Part shown: piece by piece, positions 22,715 to 31,738 of the stretch
Layout of the letters: each line of letters opens with the position of its first letter
Numbering within the stretch: the stretch's first letter is position 1
Source of the DNA: Crossiella sp. SN42
GTDB lineage: Bacteria > Actinomycetota > Actinomycetes > Mycobacteriales > Pseudonocardiaceae
Direction of reading: 5' to 3'
Assembly (NCBI RefSeq): GCF_023897065.1
Contig: NZ_JAMHIV010000027.1
Coordinates: forward strand, 62,001-126,000
DNA: 64,000 nt
Program-made: the position numbers and the translations under genes
The notes under the pieces: generated by a model
Told to the model about the DNA's origin: nothing
Seen by the model: the letters and a program-made list of their open reading frames with translations, nothing else
The model's database searches: none

Positions 22715-24084
22715 GTGGTCCCCGGCGGCGGTAGCCGGACCGTGCGCAGGTAGTCCTCGATCGCGCCGATCAGCGCGGGACTGTGCGGGATGTGCCCCGC
22801 GCCGTCCGCGACGACCAGCCGCGCGTTGCCCAGCAGCCGTTCGGCCCGCCGCGCCCCGTCCAGCGGCGTGGTGGGGTCGATCCGGTTGTTGGTCAGCAGG
22901 ATCGGCGCGGTGCGGCGGTGGAACGGGCCGGTGTAGCGCTCGGCGGGTTCCGGCCAGTACGCGCAGGCGTCGACCAGGTGCAGCCACATCCGGCCGAACA
23001 GCTCACCGCGGCGGTCGGACTCGGCGGCCAGTTCCGGCCAGCGCGCGGGGTCGCGCGGGTAGGCGGAGTCGGTGCACTGCACGGCGCGGAACTGGTCGAG
23101 TCCGGCCGCGGGCGAGGGTTCGGCGGCAATGGCGGAAAGAGTGGCGGCCAGGTCCGTCCAGCGGTCGGTGTCGTACAGCGCGACGGTGATGCCCGCGATC
23201 AGGTTGGCGTAGTCCCCCGGCGAGACCCGCGCCTTGGCCAGCGCCGCCTCCGCCGCGCGGCGCACGGCGGCCGGATCAGCGCCTTGTGCGGTCAGCGCGC
23301 ACCGGGGTCCGGCCGCGGCACAGGTCGCCAGGAAGTGGTCCCAGGTGGCGGCGGTGGCGGCCGGGTTGCGGCCCAGTGCCCAGTGCTGCCACTGCTTCGG
23401 GTCGACCACCGCGCTCAGCGCCATCGCCCTGACCCGGTGCGGGAACAGGTTGGCGTAGACCATGCCGAGGTAGGTGGCGTAGGACGCGCCCCAGTAGTTC
23501 AGCCGGGACTCGCCCAGCGCGCGGCGCAGCAGGTCCAGGTCCCGCGCCACGTCCAGGGTCGAGACGTGCCGGAGCAGGTCCCCGTTGGCGGCCGCGCACC
23601 GGCGCGCGTACTCGGCCTTCTTCGCCGTGTTGGCCGGTTCCTGGGCCGGGGTGGCGGGAAAAGCGGGCTGGCCGGCCCAGAACGCGTTCTCCTGCTCGGC
23701 GGAGTCGAAGCAGCGCACGCCCTCGCTGCGGGCCACGCCGCGCGGGTCCATCGCGAGCAGGTCGAACTCCGGGAAGCGGTCCGGGTTCCGGCGCAGCGCG
23801 TCGTGCGCTTCCTGGCCGGGGCCGCCCGGCTGGTTGACCAGCACGCCGAGCCGCCGGGCCGGGTCCAGCGCGGGGCGGCGGATCACCTTGACCGTGATGG
23901 CGCGGCCGTGCGGCCGGCGGTGGTCCAGCGGAGCGCGCAGGTCCGCGCACTCGAACGGCGGGCCGCAGGGCTGCCAGCGCAGCACCGGGGTGGCCACCCG
24001 GTCCACCGGGTCGGCGGCCGCTTCCGCCGGTGGCAGCGCGGTGGCCGCCAGCGTGATCGCGAGCAACAACAACCTCAGCCGCAC
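22684..24084 (-). CDS. Secreted alpha/beta hydrolase (tripeptidyl aminopeptidase-like)
   Basis: A 466-residue protein with a signal peptide (LRLLLLAITLAATALPPAEA). The sequence matches the SlpD/SlpE/TAP group of secreted serine exopeptidases: WQPCGPPFECADLRAPLDH, NQPGGPGQEAHDAL (oxyanion region), FDLLAMDPRGVARSEGVRC, nucleophile in YWGASYATYLGMVYANLFP, Asp in LLTNNRIDPTTPLDGA, and His in VVADGAGHIPHSP. In the nucleophile elbow the second Gly of GxSxG is Ala, as the motif reads GASYA. Related enzymes remove N-terminal tripeptides from secreted proteins. Specificity here is not known. Confidence 0.85.
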   Translation of the reverse strand: MRLRLLLLAITLAATALPPAEAAADPVDRVATPVLRWQPCGPPFECADLRAPLDHRRPHGRAITVKVIRRPALDPARRLGVLVNQPGGPGQEAHDALRRNPDRFPEFDLLAMDPRGVARSEGVRCFDSAEQENAFWAGQPAFPATPAQEPANTAKKAEYARRCAAANGDLLRHVSTLDVARDLDLLRRALGESRLNYWGASYATYLGMVYANLFPHRVRAMALSAVVDPKQWQHWALGRNPAATAATWDHFLATCAAAGPRCALTAQGADPAAVRRAAEAALAKARVSPGDYANLIAGITVALYDTDRWTDLAATLSAIAAEPSPAAGLDQFRAVQCTDSAYPRDPARWPELAAESDRRGELFGRMWLHLVDACAYWPEPAERYTGPFHRRTAPILLTNNRIDPTTPLDGARRAERLLGNARLVVADGAGHIPHSPALIGAIEDYLRTVRLPPPGTTYPVDRLPFS

Positions 24085-24116
24085 CGGACCCCCCGAGCGA
24101 ATCAGAACAGAGCGAA

Positions 24117-24776
24117 TCAGAACAGGCGGAACTCGTCCGACTCGATGCCGCGCAGCGCGTCGTAGTCCAGGGTGACGCAGCGGATGCCGCGGTCCTCGGC
24201 CAGGGTTCGGGCCTGCGGCTTGATGATCTGCGCCGCGAACACGCCCTTGACCGGGGAGAGCAGCGGGTCCCGGTTGAGCAGCTCCAGGTACCTGGTCAGC
24301 TGCTCCACACCGTCGATCTCGCCGCGGCGCTTGATCTCCACGGCCACCGCGGCGCCCGCGCCGTCCCTGGCCATGATGTCCACCGGGCCGATCGCGGTGG
24401 GGTACTCACGGCGGACCAGCGTGTAGCCCTCGCCGAGGGTGGCGATGTGCTCGGCGAGCAGTTCCTGCAGGTGGGCTTCGACGCCGTCCTTGACCAGGCC
24501 GGGTTCGGGACCCAGCTCGTGCGCGGAGTCGTGCATGACCTCCTCGAGGGTGATCACCAGCTTCTCCCCCGCCTTGTTCTGCACGGTCCAGACCCCCGGG
24601 TCCTGGATCAGCCAGCAGGGCGGGCTCATCCAGTTCAGCGGCTTGTAGGCGCGGTCGTCGGAGTGGATCGACACCGAACCGTCGGCCTTGATCAGCAGCA
24701 GCCGATTGGCCATGGGCAGGTGGGCGGTCAAACGTCCGACGTAGTTGACCTGGCAGCGGGCGATGACGAGGCGCAC
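24117..24776 (-). CDS. nucS: Endonuclease NucS
   Basis: A 219-residue NucS, the mismatch-specific endonuclease that provides non-canonical mismatch repair in actinobacteria lacking MutS/MutL. The N-terminal DNA-binding domain opens [21 protein letters not shown]. The C-terminal RecB-like nuclease domain shows [23 protein letters not shown], with the catalytic Asp and ExK motif, and [12 protein letters not shown]. The length is normal. It acts with the replication clamp, through a C-terminal peptide. The gene starts at a GTG and is divergent from the APC permease. Confidence 0.95.
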   Translation of the reverse strand: MRLVIARCQVNYVGRLTAHLPMANRLLLIKADGSVSIHSDDRAYKPLNWMSPPCWLIQDPGVWTVQNKAGEKLVITLEEVMHDSAHELGPEPGLVKDGVEAHLQELLAEHIATLGEGYTLVRREYPTAIGPVDIMARDGAGAAVAVEIKRRGEIDGVEQLTRYLELLNRDPLLSPVKGVFAAQIIKPQARTLAEDRGIRCVTLDYDALRGIESDEFRLF

Positions 24777-24895
24777 CGCGACAGGTTAGTGACTGCCTGG
24801 CACAGCCGTTTCACCGGCGCTCCAATGCGGGGTCGTATTCGACAAGTCACACCGGACTGGAGGCCGGACTGGACCGGGCGGTAGGTTCGCGCCTC

Positions 24896-26299
24896 GTGCC
24901 GCCGAACAGCCAGCGCAGCCTGCTGCGCACCAAGCCAGTGGAACAGCTCACCAGCGAGGGCGAGCACAGTGGCCTGCGCCGGAGCATGGGGCTGATCTCG
25001 CTGGTCTCGCTCTCCGTCGGCGCGACCCTGGGCACCGGGATCTTCGTGGTGCTCGGCGAGGCCGCGCCCAAGGCGGGTCCCGCGGTGGTGGTCTCCTTCG
25101 CGCTGGCGGCGCTGGCCGCGCTGTTCTCGGCGCTGTCCTACGCCGAGCTGGCCGGCGCGGTGCCGGTGTCCGGCTCGGCCTACTCCTACACCTACGCGAC
25201 GCTGGGCGAGCTGGTCGCCTGGGTGTGCGGCTGGTGCCTGCTGCTGGAGTACGGCGTGTCGGTGGCCGCGGTCGCGGTCGGCTGGGGCGGGTATCTCAAC
25301 GTGTTCCTGGAAGCCACCATCGGGGTGCGCATCCCGGAGGAGCTGGCCGCGCCGCCGGGCGCCGGTGGCGTGGTGAACATCCCGGCCGCGGTGGTGGTGC
25401 TGCTGGCCACCGCGGTGCTGCTGGCCGGGGTCAGGGAGAGCGCGCGGGCCACCACGGTGACCACGATGATCAAGGTCGGCGTGCTGGTGTTCTTCGTCGC
25501 GGTGGCGGCCACCGCGTTCAACACCGGCAACATGACCCCGTTCGCGCCGGAGGGCCTGGTCGGCATCGCCGGTGGCGCCTCCGCGGTGTTCTTCTCCTTC
25601 ATCGGTTTCGACGCCGCCTCCACCGCCGGTGAGGAGGCGCGCAACCCGCAGCGCGACCTGCCGAGGGCGATCATGATCTCGCTCGGCATCGTGACCTTCG
25701 TCTACGTGGCGGTCGCGCTCACCGCGATCGGCGCGATCGGGGTGGACAAGCTGAGTGCGAAGGGCGCCTCGCTGTCCACGGTGATGGCCGAGGTGACCGG
25801 ATCCGGCTGGGCCTCCACCGTGCTCGCGGTTGGCGCGGTGATCGCGATCGCCTCGGTGGTGCTGACCGTGCTCTACGGCCAGACCCGGGTGCTGGTCTCG
25901 ATGTCGCGGGACGGCCTGATGCCGCCGGTGTTCGCCAAGGTCGGCTCCCGCGCGGTGCCCACCACCAACATCCTGGTGGTCGGCGTGCTGGTGGCGATCC
26001 TGGCCGCGCTGGTGCCGCTGGGCGAGCTGACCAACGCCACCAGCATCGGCACCCTGGTGGCCTTCGGACTGGTCAACGTGGGCGTGCTGGTGCTGCGCCG
26101 GACCAAGCCGGACCTGCCGCGCTCCTTCCGCACCCCGCTGATGCCGCTGGTGCCGCTGCTCGGACTGGCGCTGTGCGTGATCCTCATCGTCGGCCTCGGC
26201 GCCACCACCTGGATCGCGTTCCTGATCTGGACCGCGGTCGGCCTGGTGCTCTACTTCGCCTACGGCAGGCGGCGCTCGCGGCTCAACAACGACGCCTAG
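24896..26299 (+). CDS. APC family amino acid permease (cationic amino acid transporter type)
   Basis: A 467-residue membrane protein with about 12 hydrophobic segments. APC landmarks are SVGATLGTGIFVVLGEAAPKAGPAVVVSF in TM1-2, ALSYAELAGAVPVSGSAYSYTYATLGELVAWVCGW in TM3, and FFSFIGFDAASTAGEEARNPQRDLPRAIM. These fit the cationic amino acid transporter subgroup. A TAGGTT box 8 bases before the GTG suggests a leaderless mRNA. Substrate is inferred as an amino acid. The Nudix gene begins immediately after its stop. Confidence 0.88.
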   Translation: MPPNSQRSLLRTKPVEQLTSEGEHSGLRRSMGLISLVSLSVGATLGTGIFVVLGEAAPKAGPAVVVSFALAALAALFSALSYAELAGAVPVSGSAYSYTYATLGELVAWVCGWCLLLEYGVSVAAVAVGWGGYLNVFLEATIGVRIPEELAAPPGAGGVVNIPAAVVVLLATAVLLAGVRESARATTVTTMIKVGVLVFFVAVAATAFNTGNMTPFAPEGLVGIAGGASAVFFSFIGFDAASTAGEEARNPQRDLPRAIMISLGIVTFVYVAVALTAIGAIGVDKLSAKGASLSTVMAEVTGSGWASTVLAVGAVIAIASVVLTVLYGQTRVLVSMSRDGLMPPVFAKVGSRAVPTTNILVVGVLVAILAALVPLGELTNATSIGTLVAFGLVNVGVLVLRRTKPDLPRSFRTPLMPLVPLLGLALCVILIVGLGATTWIAFLIWTAVGLVLYFAYGRRRSRLNNDA

Positions 26300-26309
26300 G
26301 GTGGGGATT

Positions 26310-26843
26310 GTGGACAAGGTCGACACCCGTGAGGTCTACGCGAACGCCTGGATGACGGTGCGTGAGGACGGCATCCGCCGCGCCGACGGCTCCCTGGGCA
26401 TCTACGGCGTGGTGGACAAGCCCGACTACGCCCTGGTCATCCCGCTGGACGGGGAACGGCTGCACCTGGTCGAGCAGTACCGCTACCCGATCGGCCTGCG
26501 CCGCTGGGAGTTCCCGCAGGGCACCGCGCCGAACCGGGCCGAGCTGGACACCGCCGAGCTGGCCGCCCGCGAGCTCCGCGAGGAGACCGGTCTGCGCGCC
26601 GGGAAGATGACCGACCTCGGCCTGCTCGACGTGGCCCCCGGCATGTCCAGCCAGCGCGGCCGGGTGTTCCTGGCCACCGAGCTGACCACTGGCCCGCCGG
26701 AGCGCGAGCACGAGGAGCAGGACATGCGCACGGCCTGGTTCGCCAGGGCGCGGTTCGAGGAGATGATCGCCTCGGGTGAGGTGACGGACGCGCAGTCGAT
26801 CGCGGCGTACACGTTGCTGCTGCTGCACGAGCACCGGAGCTAG
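26310..26843 (+). CDS. Nudix hydrolase (ADP-ribose pyrophosphatase-like)
   Basis: About 177 residues. The Nudix box is FPQGTAPNRAELDTAELAARELREETGL, given here in two parts: FPQGTAPNRAEL and AARELREETGL. It lies in the ADP-ribose/NDP-sugar pyrophosphatase type of fold (VIPLDGERLHLVEQYRYPIG strand before it, WEFPQG at the entry). The GTG at 26310 follows a TAGGGT box by 7 bases, so this start is preferred over GTG 26301; the upstream permease stop codon is part of that box. It hydrolyses a nucleoside diphosphate linked to X; the substrate is not defined. Confidence 0.88.
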   Translation: MDKVDTREVYANAWMTVREDGIRRADGSLGIYGVVDKPDYALVIPLDGERLHLVEQYRYPIGLRRWEFPQGTAPNRAELDTAELAARELREETGLRAGKMTDLGLLDVAPGMSSQRGRVFLATELTTGPPEREHEEQDMRTAWFARARFEEMIASGEVTDAQSIAAYTLLLLHEHRS

Positions 26844-27181
26844 CCGGGTTCGAGCTGCGGCACGGCGCGGGTGCCGGGGGCGCGGGTGTCAGCGGCGAAG
26901 TGCTCGCCGAGACGCGCACCGGGTTCGGCATCCGCGCCGGGCGCACCTGGCCGGCAGCCGCCCAGGGCGATGTGACGGAGCCAACGCGACTGGTGCCAAG
27001 GCGACCCGGGCCATAGTCACCGCACCAATATGACCGGTCATCTTGAGCTGGCACAGCCGTCTTGGTTCGCGGGCTAGCTACAGCCGCCCTGGTTCGCGGG
27101 CTGGCTGCGACCGCCCTGACCCGCGGACTGGCTGCCCACCTTCGCGGCAGTGGCCGGGCTGACCAACGCGCTGAAGCGGGA
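26844..27181. other. Intergenic region with 27-bp tandem repeats
   Basis: No gene is supported. The first 180 bases show coding-like base use but no start with a ribosome-binding site and no recognised protein, so it may be a decayed gene. An AT-richer patch occurs near 27018-27045. Three 27-bp units follow at 27054-27134. Confidence 0.5.
27054..27134. repeat. Three 27-bp tandem repeat units
   Basis: Units at 27054-27080, 27081-27107 and 27108-27134 share CAGCC-CCTGGTTCGCGGGCTGGCT in outline, for example CTGGTTCGCGGGCTGGCTG in the second. The period is nine codons, and in one plus-strand frame it would read as a repeat of ALVRGLATA-like blocks, but no start or continuing gene supports translation. 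Confidence 0.65.
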
Positions 27182-27955
27182 CTAGTCCGGCCACACCGGC
27201 TTGCGCTTCTCCAGGAACGCGGTCATGCCTTCCTTCGCGCCACCGGTCTGCGAGGCCGCGGCCATCACCTCCAGCGCGATCGCGTAGGCGTCCGCCTCCG
27301 GCCGGTCCAGCTGGGCGTACAGGGTCTGCTTGCCGAGGGCCTTGCTGGCGCGGCTGCCCCTGGTGGCGCGGGCGAGCAGGTCCGCGACCGCCTGGTCCAG
27401 CTCGGCGTCCGGGACCACCCGGTTCACCAGGCCCCAGGACTCGGCGGTGCGGGCGTCGATGACGTCGCCGGTGAGGGCCAGTTCCATCAGGCGTTTGCGG
27501 CCGACGGCGCGGGCCACCGGCACTGCTGGGGTGTGGCAGAACCAGCCGCCCTTGCCGCCGGGCAGGGCGAAACCGGCGGACTCGGCGGCGATCGCCAGGT
27601 CGCAGCCCGCCACCAGCTGGCAGCCTGCCGCGGTGGCCAGACCGTGCACCCTGGCGATCACCACCTGCGGGATGGACTGCATAGTGTGCATGAGCTTGGT
27701 GCACAGCTTCAGCAGTTCCCGCACGCCGAGCAGCTCGCGGTCGACCAGGTCGGCGAAGTCGTGGCCCGCGGAGAACACCGGGCCGTTGCCCGCCAGCACG
27801 ATGCCGGTGGCCGCGGTGTCGGCGACCGTGACGAACGCGTGCTGGAGCTCGGCCAGGTGCTCGCCGGAGAGCGCGTTGCGCCGGTCCGGCCGGTTCATGG
27901 TGATCCGCGCGATGTCGCCGTCCACGGAGACGATCACGTTGCGATAGGCGGCCAT
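27182..27955 (-). CDS. Enoyl-CoA hydratase/isomerase family protein
   Basis: A 257-residue crotonase-fold protein: ARITMNRPDRRNALSGEHLAEL at the start, oxyanion-hole Gly in GNGPVFSAGHDFADL, and the second site segment ARVHGLATAAGCQLVAGCDLAIAAESAGFALPGGKGGWF. The place of the catalytic Glu164 of canonical hydratases is occupied within the segment ALPGGKGGW, so hydratase activity is uncertain; it resembles the ECHDC3 type. It lies 17 bases downstream of the FAD monooxygenase stop on the same strand and may be co-transcribed with it. Confidence 0.85.
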   Translation of the reverse strand: MAAYRNVIVSVDGDIARITMNRPDRRNALSGEHLAELQHAFVTVADTAATGIVLAGNGPVFSAGHDFADLVDRELLGVRELLKLCTKLMHTMQSIPQVVIARVHGLATAAGCQLVAGCDLAIAAESAGFALPGGKGGWFCHTPAVPVARAVGRKRLMELALTGDVIDARTAESWGLVNRVVPDAELDQAVADLLARATRGSRASKALGKQTLYAQLDRPEADAYAIALEVMAAASQTGGAKEGMTAFLEKRKPVWPD

Positions 27956-27972
27956 GAGGCGACCGTAGCGCC

Positions 27973-29481
27973 TCAGCGGGCCGGGGTCAGCGTGGCGCCG
28001 AGCCAGGTTTCCAGCGCGGCGCGCAGGCCCGCCCGGTCCGGGTTGTCCCGGTCGGCGGCCCAGGCCACGTAGCCGTCCGGGCGGATCAGCGCCGCGGCCA
28101 GCTCGGGCCGGGACGGGTCCTCGGCCGGGAACACGCGCACGTGGTCGCCTGCCAGCCCGGCCAGCTCCGGATCGCCGGTGAGGTCGGCCAGGACCCAGCC
28201 GGCGTAGACGGGCAGGTTGAGCGGCGGGGCGAACCGGCCGGTCAGCTCGTGGCCGCCGCCCAGGTCGTAGCGGGTGTGCTGGCCCGCGATGAACTTGACC
28301 AGGTACTGGTTGGTGTCCCCGGTCCCGATCAGCTCGGTGAGCAGCTCGCGCAGCGCGGCCGCCTGCGGGGTGTTCCGCATGACCGCGACCTGGGCCCGGT
28401 TCATCCGCAGCACGAACTCCGCGGCCGGGCGCCGTTCCGCGGTGTAGGTCTCCAGCAGCGACTCCCCGGCCCGGCCCGTGGCCACCGCGGCCAGCTTCCA
28501 GCCCAGGTTGGCCGCGTCCTGCAGGCCCAGGTTGAGGCCCTGGCCGCCGAAGGGCGGGTGCACGTGCGCGGCGTCGCCCGCCAGCAGGATCCGGCCCCTG
28601 CGGTACTCCGGGACCAGGCGGGCGTTGTCGGTGAAGCGGGTGGCCACCTCGACCTTGGTCACGGTGACCTCGGCGCCGCTCACCCGGCGCAGCGCCCTGG
28701 TCAGCTCCTGCGCGGTGATCGGCGCGTCCCGGTCGGCGGGCGGACCGTCCAGTTCCACGGTGAGGATCCGGCCCGGCGTCGGGCCGTAGACCAGCACGCC
28801 GCCGGGAAGGTGTTGCCAGCCAAGGGAAAGCGCCAGCGGGTCGTCCAGCTCGACGATGGCCTGGTAGCCGGTGATGGTGGCCGGGGTGCCGGGGAAGGGG
28901 AAGCCGCCCTGCTTGCGCACCAGGCTGCGGCCGCCGTCGCAGCCGACCAGGTAGGAGCCGCGCACGGTCTCCCCGGAGGCCAGCGTGACGGTCACGCCCT
29001 CGGCGTCCTCGGCGAACCCGGTCAGCTCCACGCCTCGGCGCACCGGCACGCCGAGCCGGGCCGCCCAGCCGCCCAGGATCGCCTCGACCTCCTGCTGGGT
29101 CATCGGGTACACGCCCTCGGCCGCGCGCGGGCTGAGGTCGGGGTCGGTGAAGTCCAGCCTGGACAGGTCGAGGCCGGTCAGCCCGGCGAAGTGGCCGCCG
29201 AACCTCGCCGGCCGGTAGTCCTCAGGCAGGTCGGGGTTCTGCCGTCGCATCATCTCGACGAACCTGTTCAGGTTGCCGCCGATCGCCCGGTGCACCTCGG
29301 CCAGCAGACCGTGCCTGGCCCAGGTGTCCGCGGTGCGGGTGTTGATGGCGCCTGCCTTGACCACCTGGCTGGGCTCGGTGAGTCGTTCCAGGACGAGCAC
29401 GTCCGCGCCATGGGTGCGCAGCTCGCAGGCCAGCATCAGTCCGGTGGGGCCAGCGCCTGCCACGATCACGGGTTTGGTCAT
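27973..29481 (-). CDS. FAD-dependent aromatic monooxygenase
   Basis: A 502-residue group A flavin monooxygenase of the polyketide/aromatic hydroxylase class. The Rossmann motif is VIVAGAGPTGLMLACEL, the DG motif is YLVGCDGGRSLVRKQGGFPF, and GRILLAGDAAHVHPPFGGQGLN is the GD motif. A thioredoxin-like C-terminal part (RPDGYVAWAADR) follows, as in RdmE/PgaE-type enzymes. It should hydroxylate an aromatic substrate with NAD(P)H and O2. A divergent TetR gene 60 bases away, with an inverted repeat between, suggests substrate-induced control. Confidence 0.88.
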   Translation of the reverse strand: MTKPVIVAGAGPTGLMLACELRTHGADVLVLERLTEPSQVVKAGAINTRTADTWARHGLLAEVHRAIGGNLNRFVEMMRRQNPDLPEDYRPARFGGHFAGLTGLDLSRLDFTDPDLSPRAAEGVYPMTQQEVEAILGGWAARLGVPVRRGVELTGFAEDAEGVTVTLASGETVRGSYLVGCDGGRSLVRKQGGFPFPGTPATITGYQAIVELDDPLALSLGWQHLPGGVLVYGPTPGRILTVELDGPPADRDAPITAQELTRALRRVSGAEVTVTKVEVATRFTDNARLVPEYRRGRILLAGDAAHVHPPFGGQGLNLGLQDAANLGWKLAAVATGRAGESLLETYTAERRPAAEFVLRMNRAQVAVMRNTPQAAALRELLTELIGTGDTNQYLVKFIAGQHTRYDLGGGHELTGRFAPPLNLPVYAGWVLADLTGDPELAGLAGDHVRVFPAEDPSRPELAAALIRPDGYVAWAADRDNPDRAGLRAALETWLGATLTPAR

Positions 29482-29495
29482 GTCCCCAGCGTCCA

Positions 29496-29530
29496 ACCAA
29501 ACTTTTACCGAGTCAAATTATATGTTTGGT
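29496..29530. promoter_or_regulatory. Probable TetR operator between divergent genes
   Basis: ACCAAAC (29496-29502) and GTTTGGT (29524-29530) form an inverted repeat with a 21-base AT-rich spacer. A TACATT -10 box (29530-29535) overlaps its right edge, 6 bases before the tetR ATG. A third GTTTGGT occurs at 29472-29478, inside the monooxygenase start region. Confidence 0.55.
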
Positions 29531-29541
29531 ACATTTCCGAC

Positions 29542-30147
29542 ATGGACATGGGGCTCCGGGAGCGGAAGAAGCGCGAGACGCGGCAGCGGATCTCCAATGT
29601 GGCCACCAAGTTGTTCCTGGCCAGGGGCTTCGACGAGGTGACCGTGGCCGAGGTCGCCGAGGCGGCCCAGGTGTCCAAGATGACCGTGTTCAACTACTTC
29701 CCGCGCAAGGAGGACCTCTACCTCGACCGGCACGAGGAGATCATCGAGGTGCTGACCTCGGCGATCACCGGCCGCGGCGAGCTGTCGGTCACCGCGGCGG
29801 TGCGCAGGCTCTGCCACGAGCTGACCGCGGCCGGCCACCCGCTCTCCGGCGCGGACGACGGCGTCCCCCGGTTCTGGAGCGTGATCAAGGCCAGTCCAGC
29901 CCTCCAGCTGCGCGTGCTGGAGCACCTGCGCGACACCGAGGAGGCGTTGGTGGAACTTCTTGGCGGGCAACGGGATCCGCGGGCCTGGCAGGTCGCGGGC
30001 ATGCTGCTGGCCACGGTCCGCTCGGTGTTCCTCGCCAACGCCAGGGCCGTCCTGGACGGCACTCCGGCCACGACGGTGGCCCGGCGGCGCAAGCACATCG
30101 ACCACGCCTTCGACCTGCTGGAGTCCGGGCTGGGTCAGCAGACCTGA
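29542..30147 (+). CDS. TetR/AcrR family transcriptional regulator
   Basis: A 201-residue TetR. The N-terminal helix-turn-helix is textbook: RKKRETRQRISNVATKLFLARGFDEVTVAEVAEAAQVSKMTVFNYFPRKEDLYLD (cited in part, residues 7-61). The rest is a variable ligand-binding domain. The ATG sits 6 bases after TACATT, so the mRNA is probably leaderless. Divergence from the FAD monooxygenase and an inverted repeat in the 60-base gap suggest it represses both genes until an aromatic ligand binds. Its 3' end overlaps the convergent GlxA-type gene by 13 bases. Confidence 0.9.
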   Translation: MDMGLRERKKRETRQRISNVATKLFLARGFDEVTVAEVAEAAQVSKMTVFNYFPRKEDLYLDRHEEIIEVLTSAITGRGELSVTAAVRRLCHELTAAGHPLSGADDGVPRFWSVIKASPALQLRVLEHLRDTEEALVELLGGQRDPRAWQVAGMLLATVRSVFLANARAVLDGTPATTVARRRKHIDHAFDLLESGLGQQT

Positions 30148-31085
30148 TGGGTCCGGCGGTAGGCCGCCGGGCTGACGCCGAGCTCGGCGTGCAGGCGGCG
30201 GCGCAGGTTCGCCGCGGTGCCCAGTCCGGACCGCTGCGCCACCCGCGCCACCGGCAGCGCCGTGGTCTCCAGCAGCTGCCGGGCGAAGCGCAGCCGCTCG
30301 GCCTGCAACCAGCGTCCCGGCGTGGTGCCGGTGGCGGCGGTGAACGCGCGGTGGAAGGTGCGCTCGCTCATGCCGGACCGCTCGGCGAGCTCCGGCACGC
30401 CAAGGGGTTCGGCCAGCCGTTGCCGCGCCCAGTCCACAGTGGACCCGATGTCCGGGCCGTCCGGACGGCCGGGCAGCGGGGTGTCCACGAACTGCCGCTG
30501 GCCACCGGAGCGAGCCGCCGGCATCACCATCCGCTTGGCCAGCCGGGCGGCCAGGTCCGCGCCGAAGTCCCGGCGCACCAGGTGCAGGCACAGGTCCACG
30601 CCGCCGACCACGCCCGCCGAGGTGAGCACGTCGCCGTCGTCGGTGAACAGCACCTCAGGGCTCAGCCTGGCCAGCGGCGCGCGCTCGGCCAGCGCGGCCA
30701 GCAGCCGCCAGTGCGTGGTGGCCGGGCGGCCGTCCAGCACACCGGCGGCGGCCAGGGTGAACGCGCCGGAGCACAGCGAGGCCAGGGTGATCCCGGCCGC
30801 GTGCGCCTGCCGCAGCACCCGGACCGCGGCCGCGGGGACCGGCGCGTGCGGGTCGGCCCGGCCCGGCGCGATCACCAGGTCGCAGTCCAGCAAACCGGAA
30901 AACCCGTGCGTGGCACGGAGATCGCCGACCGGGTGCAGCGCCAGCGGCTTGCGGCCCTGGGTGCAGATCCGCAGCGCGAACGGGCCGATGGCGGAGTCGG
31001 TCCGGTCCACGCCCCACACCTCGGCGGGCACCGCGATGTCGAAGGTCCGGGTCCCGGGCAGCACGAGCAGGCCCACGGTGTACAT
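30135..31085 (-). CDS. GlxA family AraC-type transcriptional regulator (DJ-1/PfpI domain)
   Basis: A 316-residue protein with an N-terminal DJ-1/PfpI-like domain (VGLLVLPGTRTFDIAVPAEVWGV, and the nucleophile-elbow-like ITLASLCSGAFTLAAAGVLDGR). Two AraC helix-turn-helix motifs follow in the last 100 residues (VPELAERSGMSERTFHRAFTAATGTTP and LPVARVAQRSGLGTAANLRRRLHAELGVSP). Such regulators often control amidase or nitrogen genes. It is divergent from the isochorismatase-family hydrolase with 71 bases between, the usual arrangement for regulator and target. ATG 31103 is an alternative start. Confidence 0.9.
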   Translation of the reverse strand: MYTVGLLVLPGTRTFDIAVPAEVWGVDRTDSAIGPFALRICTQGRKPLALHPVGDLRATHGFSGLLDCDLVIAPGRADPHAPVPAAAVRVLRQAHAAGITLASLCSGAFTLAAAGVLDGRPATTHWRLLAALAERAPLARLSPEVLFTDDGDVLTSAGVVGGVDLCLHLVRRDFGADLAARLAKRMVMPAARSGGQRQFVDTPLPGRPDGPDIGSTVDWARQRLAEPLGVPELAERSGMSERTFHRAFTAATGTTPGRWLQAERLRFARQLLETTALPVARVAQRSGLGTAANLRRRLHAELGVSPAAYRRTHQVC

Positions 31086-31156
31086 GGCAGAAAAGTAGCG
31101 CATCGTGCCAGTTCTGCCACTCCCCCGCGGGCCGAGGCACAGCGCAGACTTCCGGC

Positions 31157-31738
31157 ATGACCACCGCACTCATCCTGATCGACGTACAACGCGGCTTCGA
31201 TGACAGCGCCTTCTGGGGCCGCCGGAACAACCCGGAAGCCGAAGCCAACATCCACGCGCTGGCCACCACCTGGCAGCGGGCCGGACTGCCGATCGTGGTG
31301 GTGCGCCACGACTCCACGAAGCCCGGCTCGCCGCTGGCCGCCGGCACACCCGGCAACGAGCTCAAGCCCGAACTCGACGGCATCACCCCCGCGCTGCTGG
31401 TGCGCAAGAGCGTGCACTCGTCCTTCCACGGCGACGTGGACCTGCACAAGTGGTTGCGGGACAACGGGATCGAGCAGGTGGTGACCGCGGGCATCCAGAC
31501 CAACCGGTGCGTGGAGACCACCAGCCGGGTGGCCGGCGACCTCGGCTACCGGCTGCGGGTGGCCCTGGACGCGACCTTCACCTTCGACGAGACCGCACCG
31601 GACGGCTCGGTGATCACCGCGGCGGAGTTCACCAGGGCCACCGCGGCCAACCTGCACGGCAACTTCGGCGAGGTAACCACGACCGCCGCGGTGCTCGCTA
31701 CCGTCCCGGCAACCCGTGCGCTTCCCGGACCACGGTGA
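31157..31738 (+). CDS. Cysteine hydrolase (isochorismatase family)
   Basis: A 193-residue isochorismatase-fold hydrolase. The catalytic triad is visible: Asp in LILIDVQRGF, Lys in LVRKSVHSSF, and Cys in AGIQTNRCVETTSR. Members hydrolyse amides or ureas such as nicotinamide, carbamoylsarcosine or biuret; the exact substrate is unknown. It is divergent from a GlxA-type regulator that probably controls it. The last 41 bases overlap the end of the convergent meaA gene. Confidence 0.88.
   Translation: MTTALILIDVQRGFDDSAFWGRRNNPEAEANIHALATTWQRAGLPIVVVRHDSTKPGSPLAAGTPGNELKPELDGITPALLVRKSVHSSFHGDVDLHKWLRDNGIEQVVTAGIQTNRCVETTSRVAGDLGYRLRVALDATFTFDETAPDGSVITAAEFTRATAANLHGNFGEVTTTAAVLATVPATRALPGPR

Noticed and set aside
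27062-28072. Plus-strand open frame beginning in the 27-bp repeats
   Set aside because: It runs antisense through the whole enoyl-CoA hydratase gene and has no ribosome-binding site.
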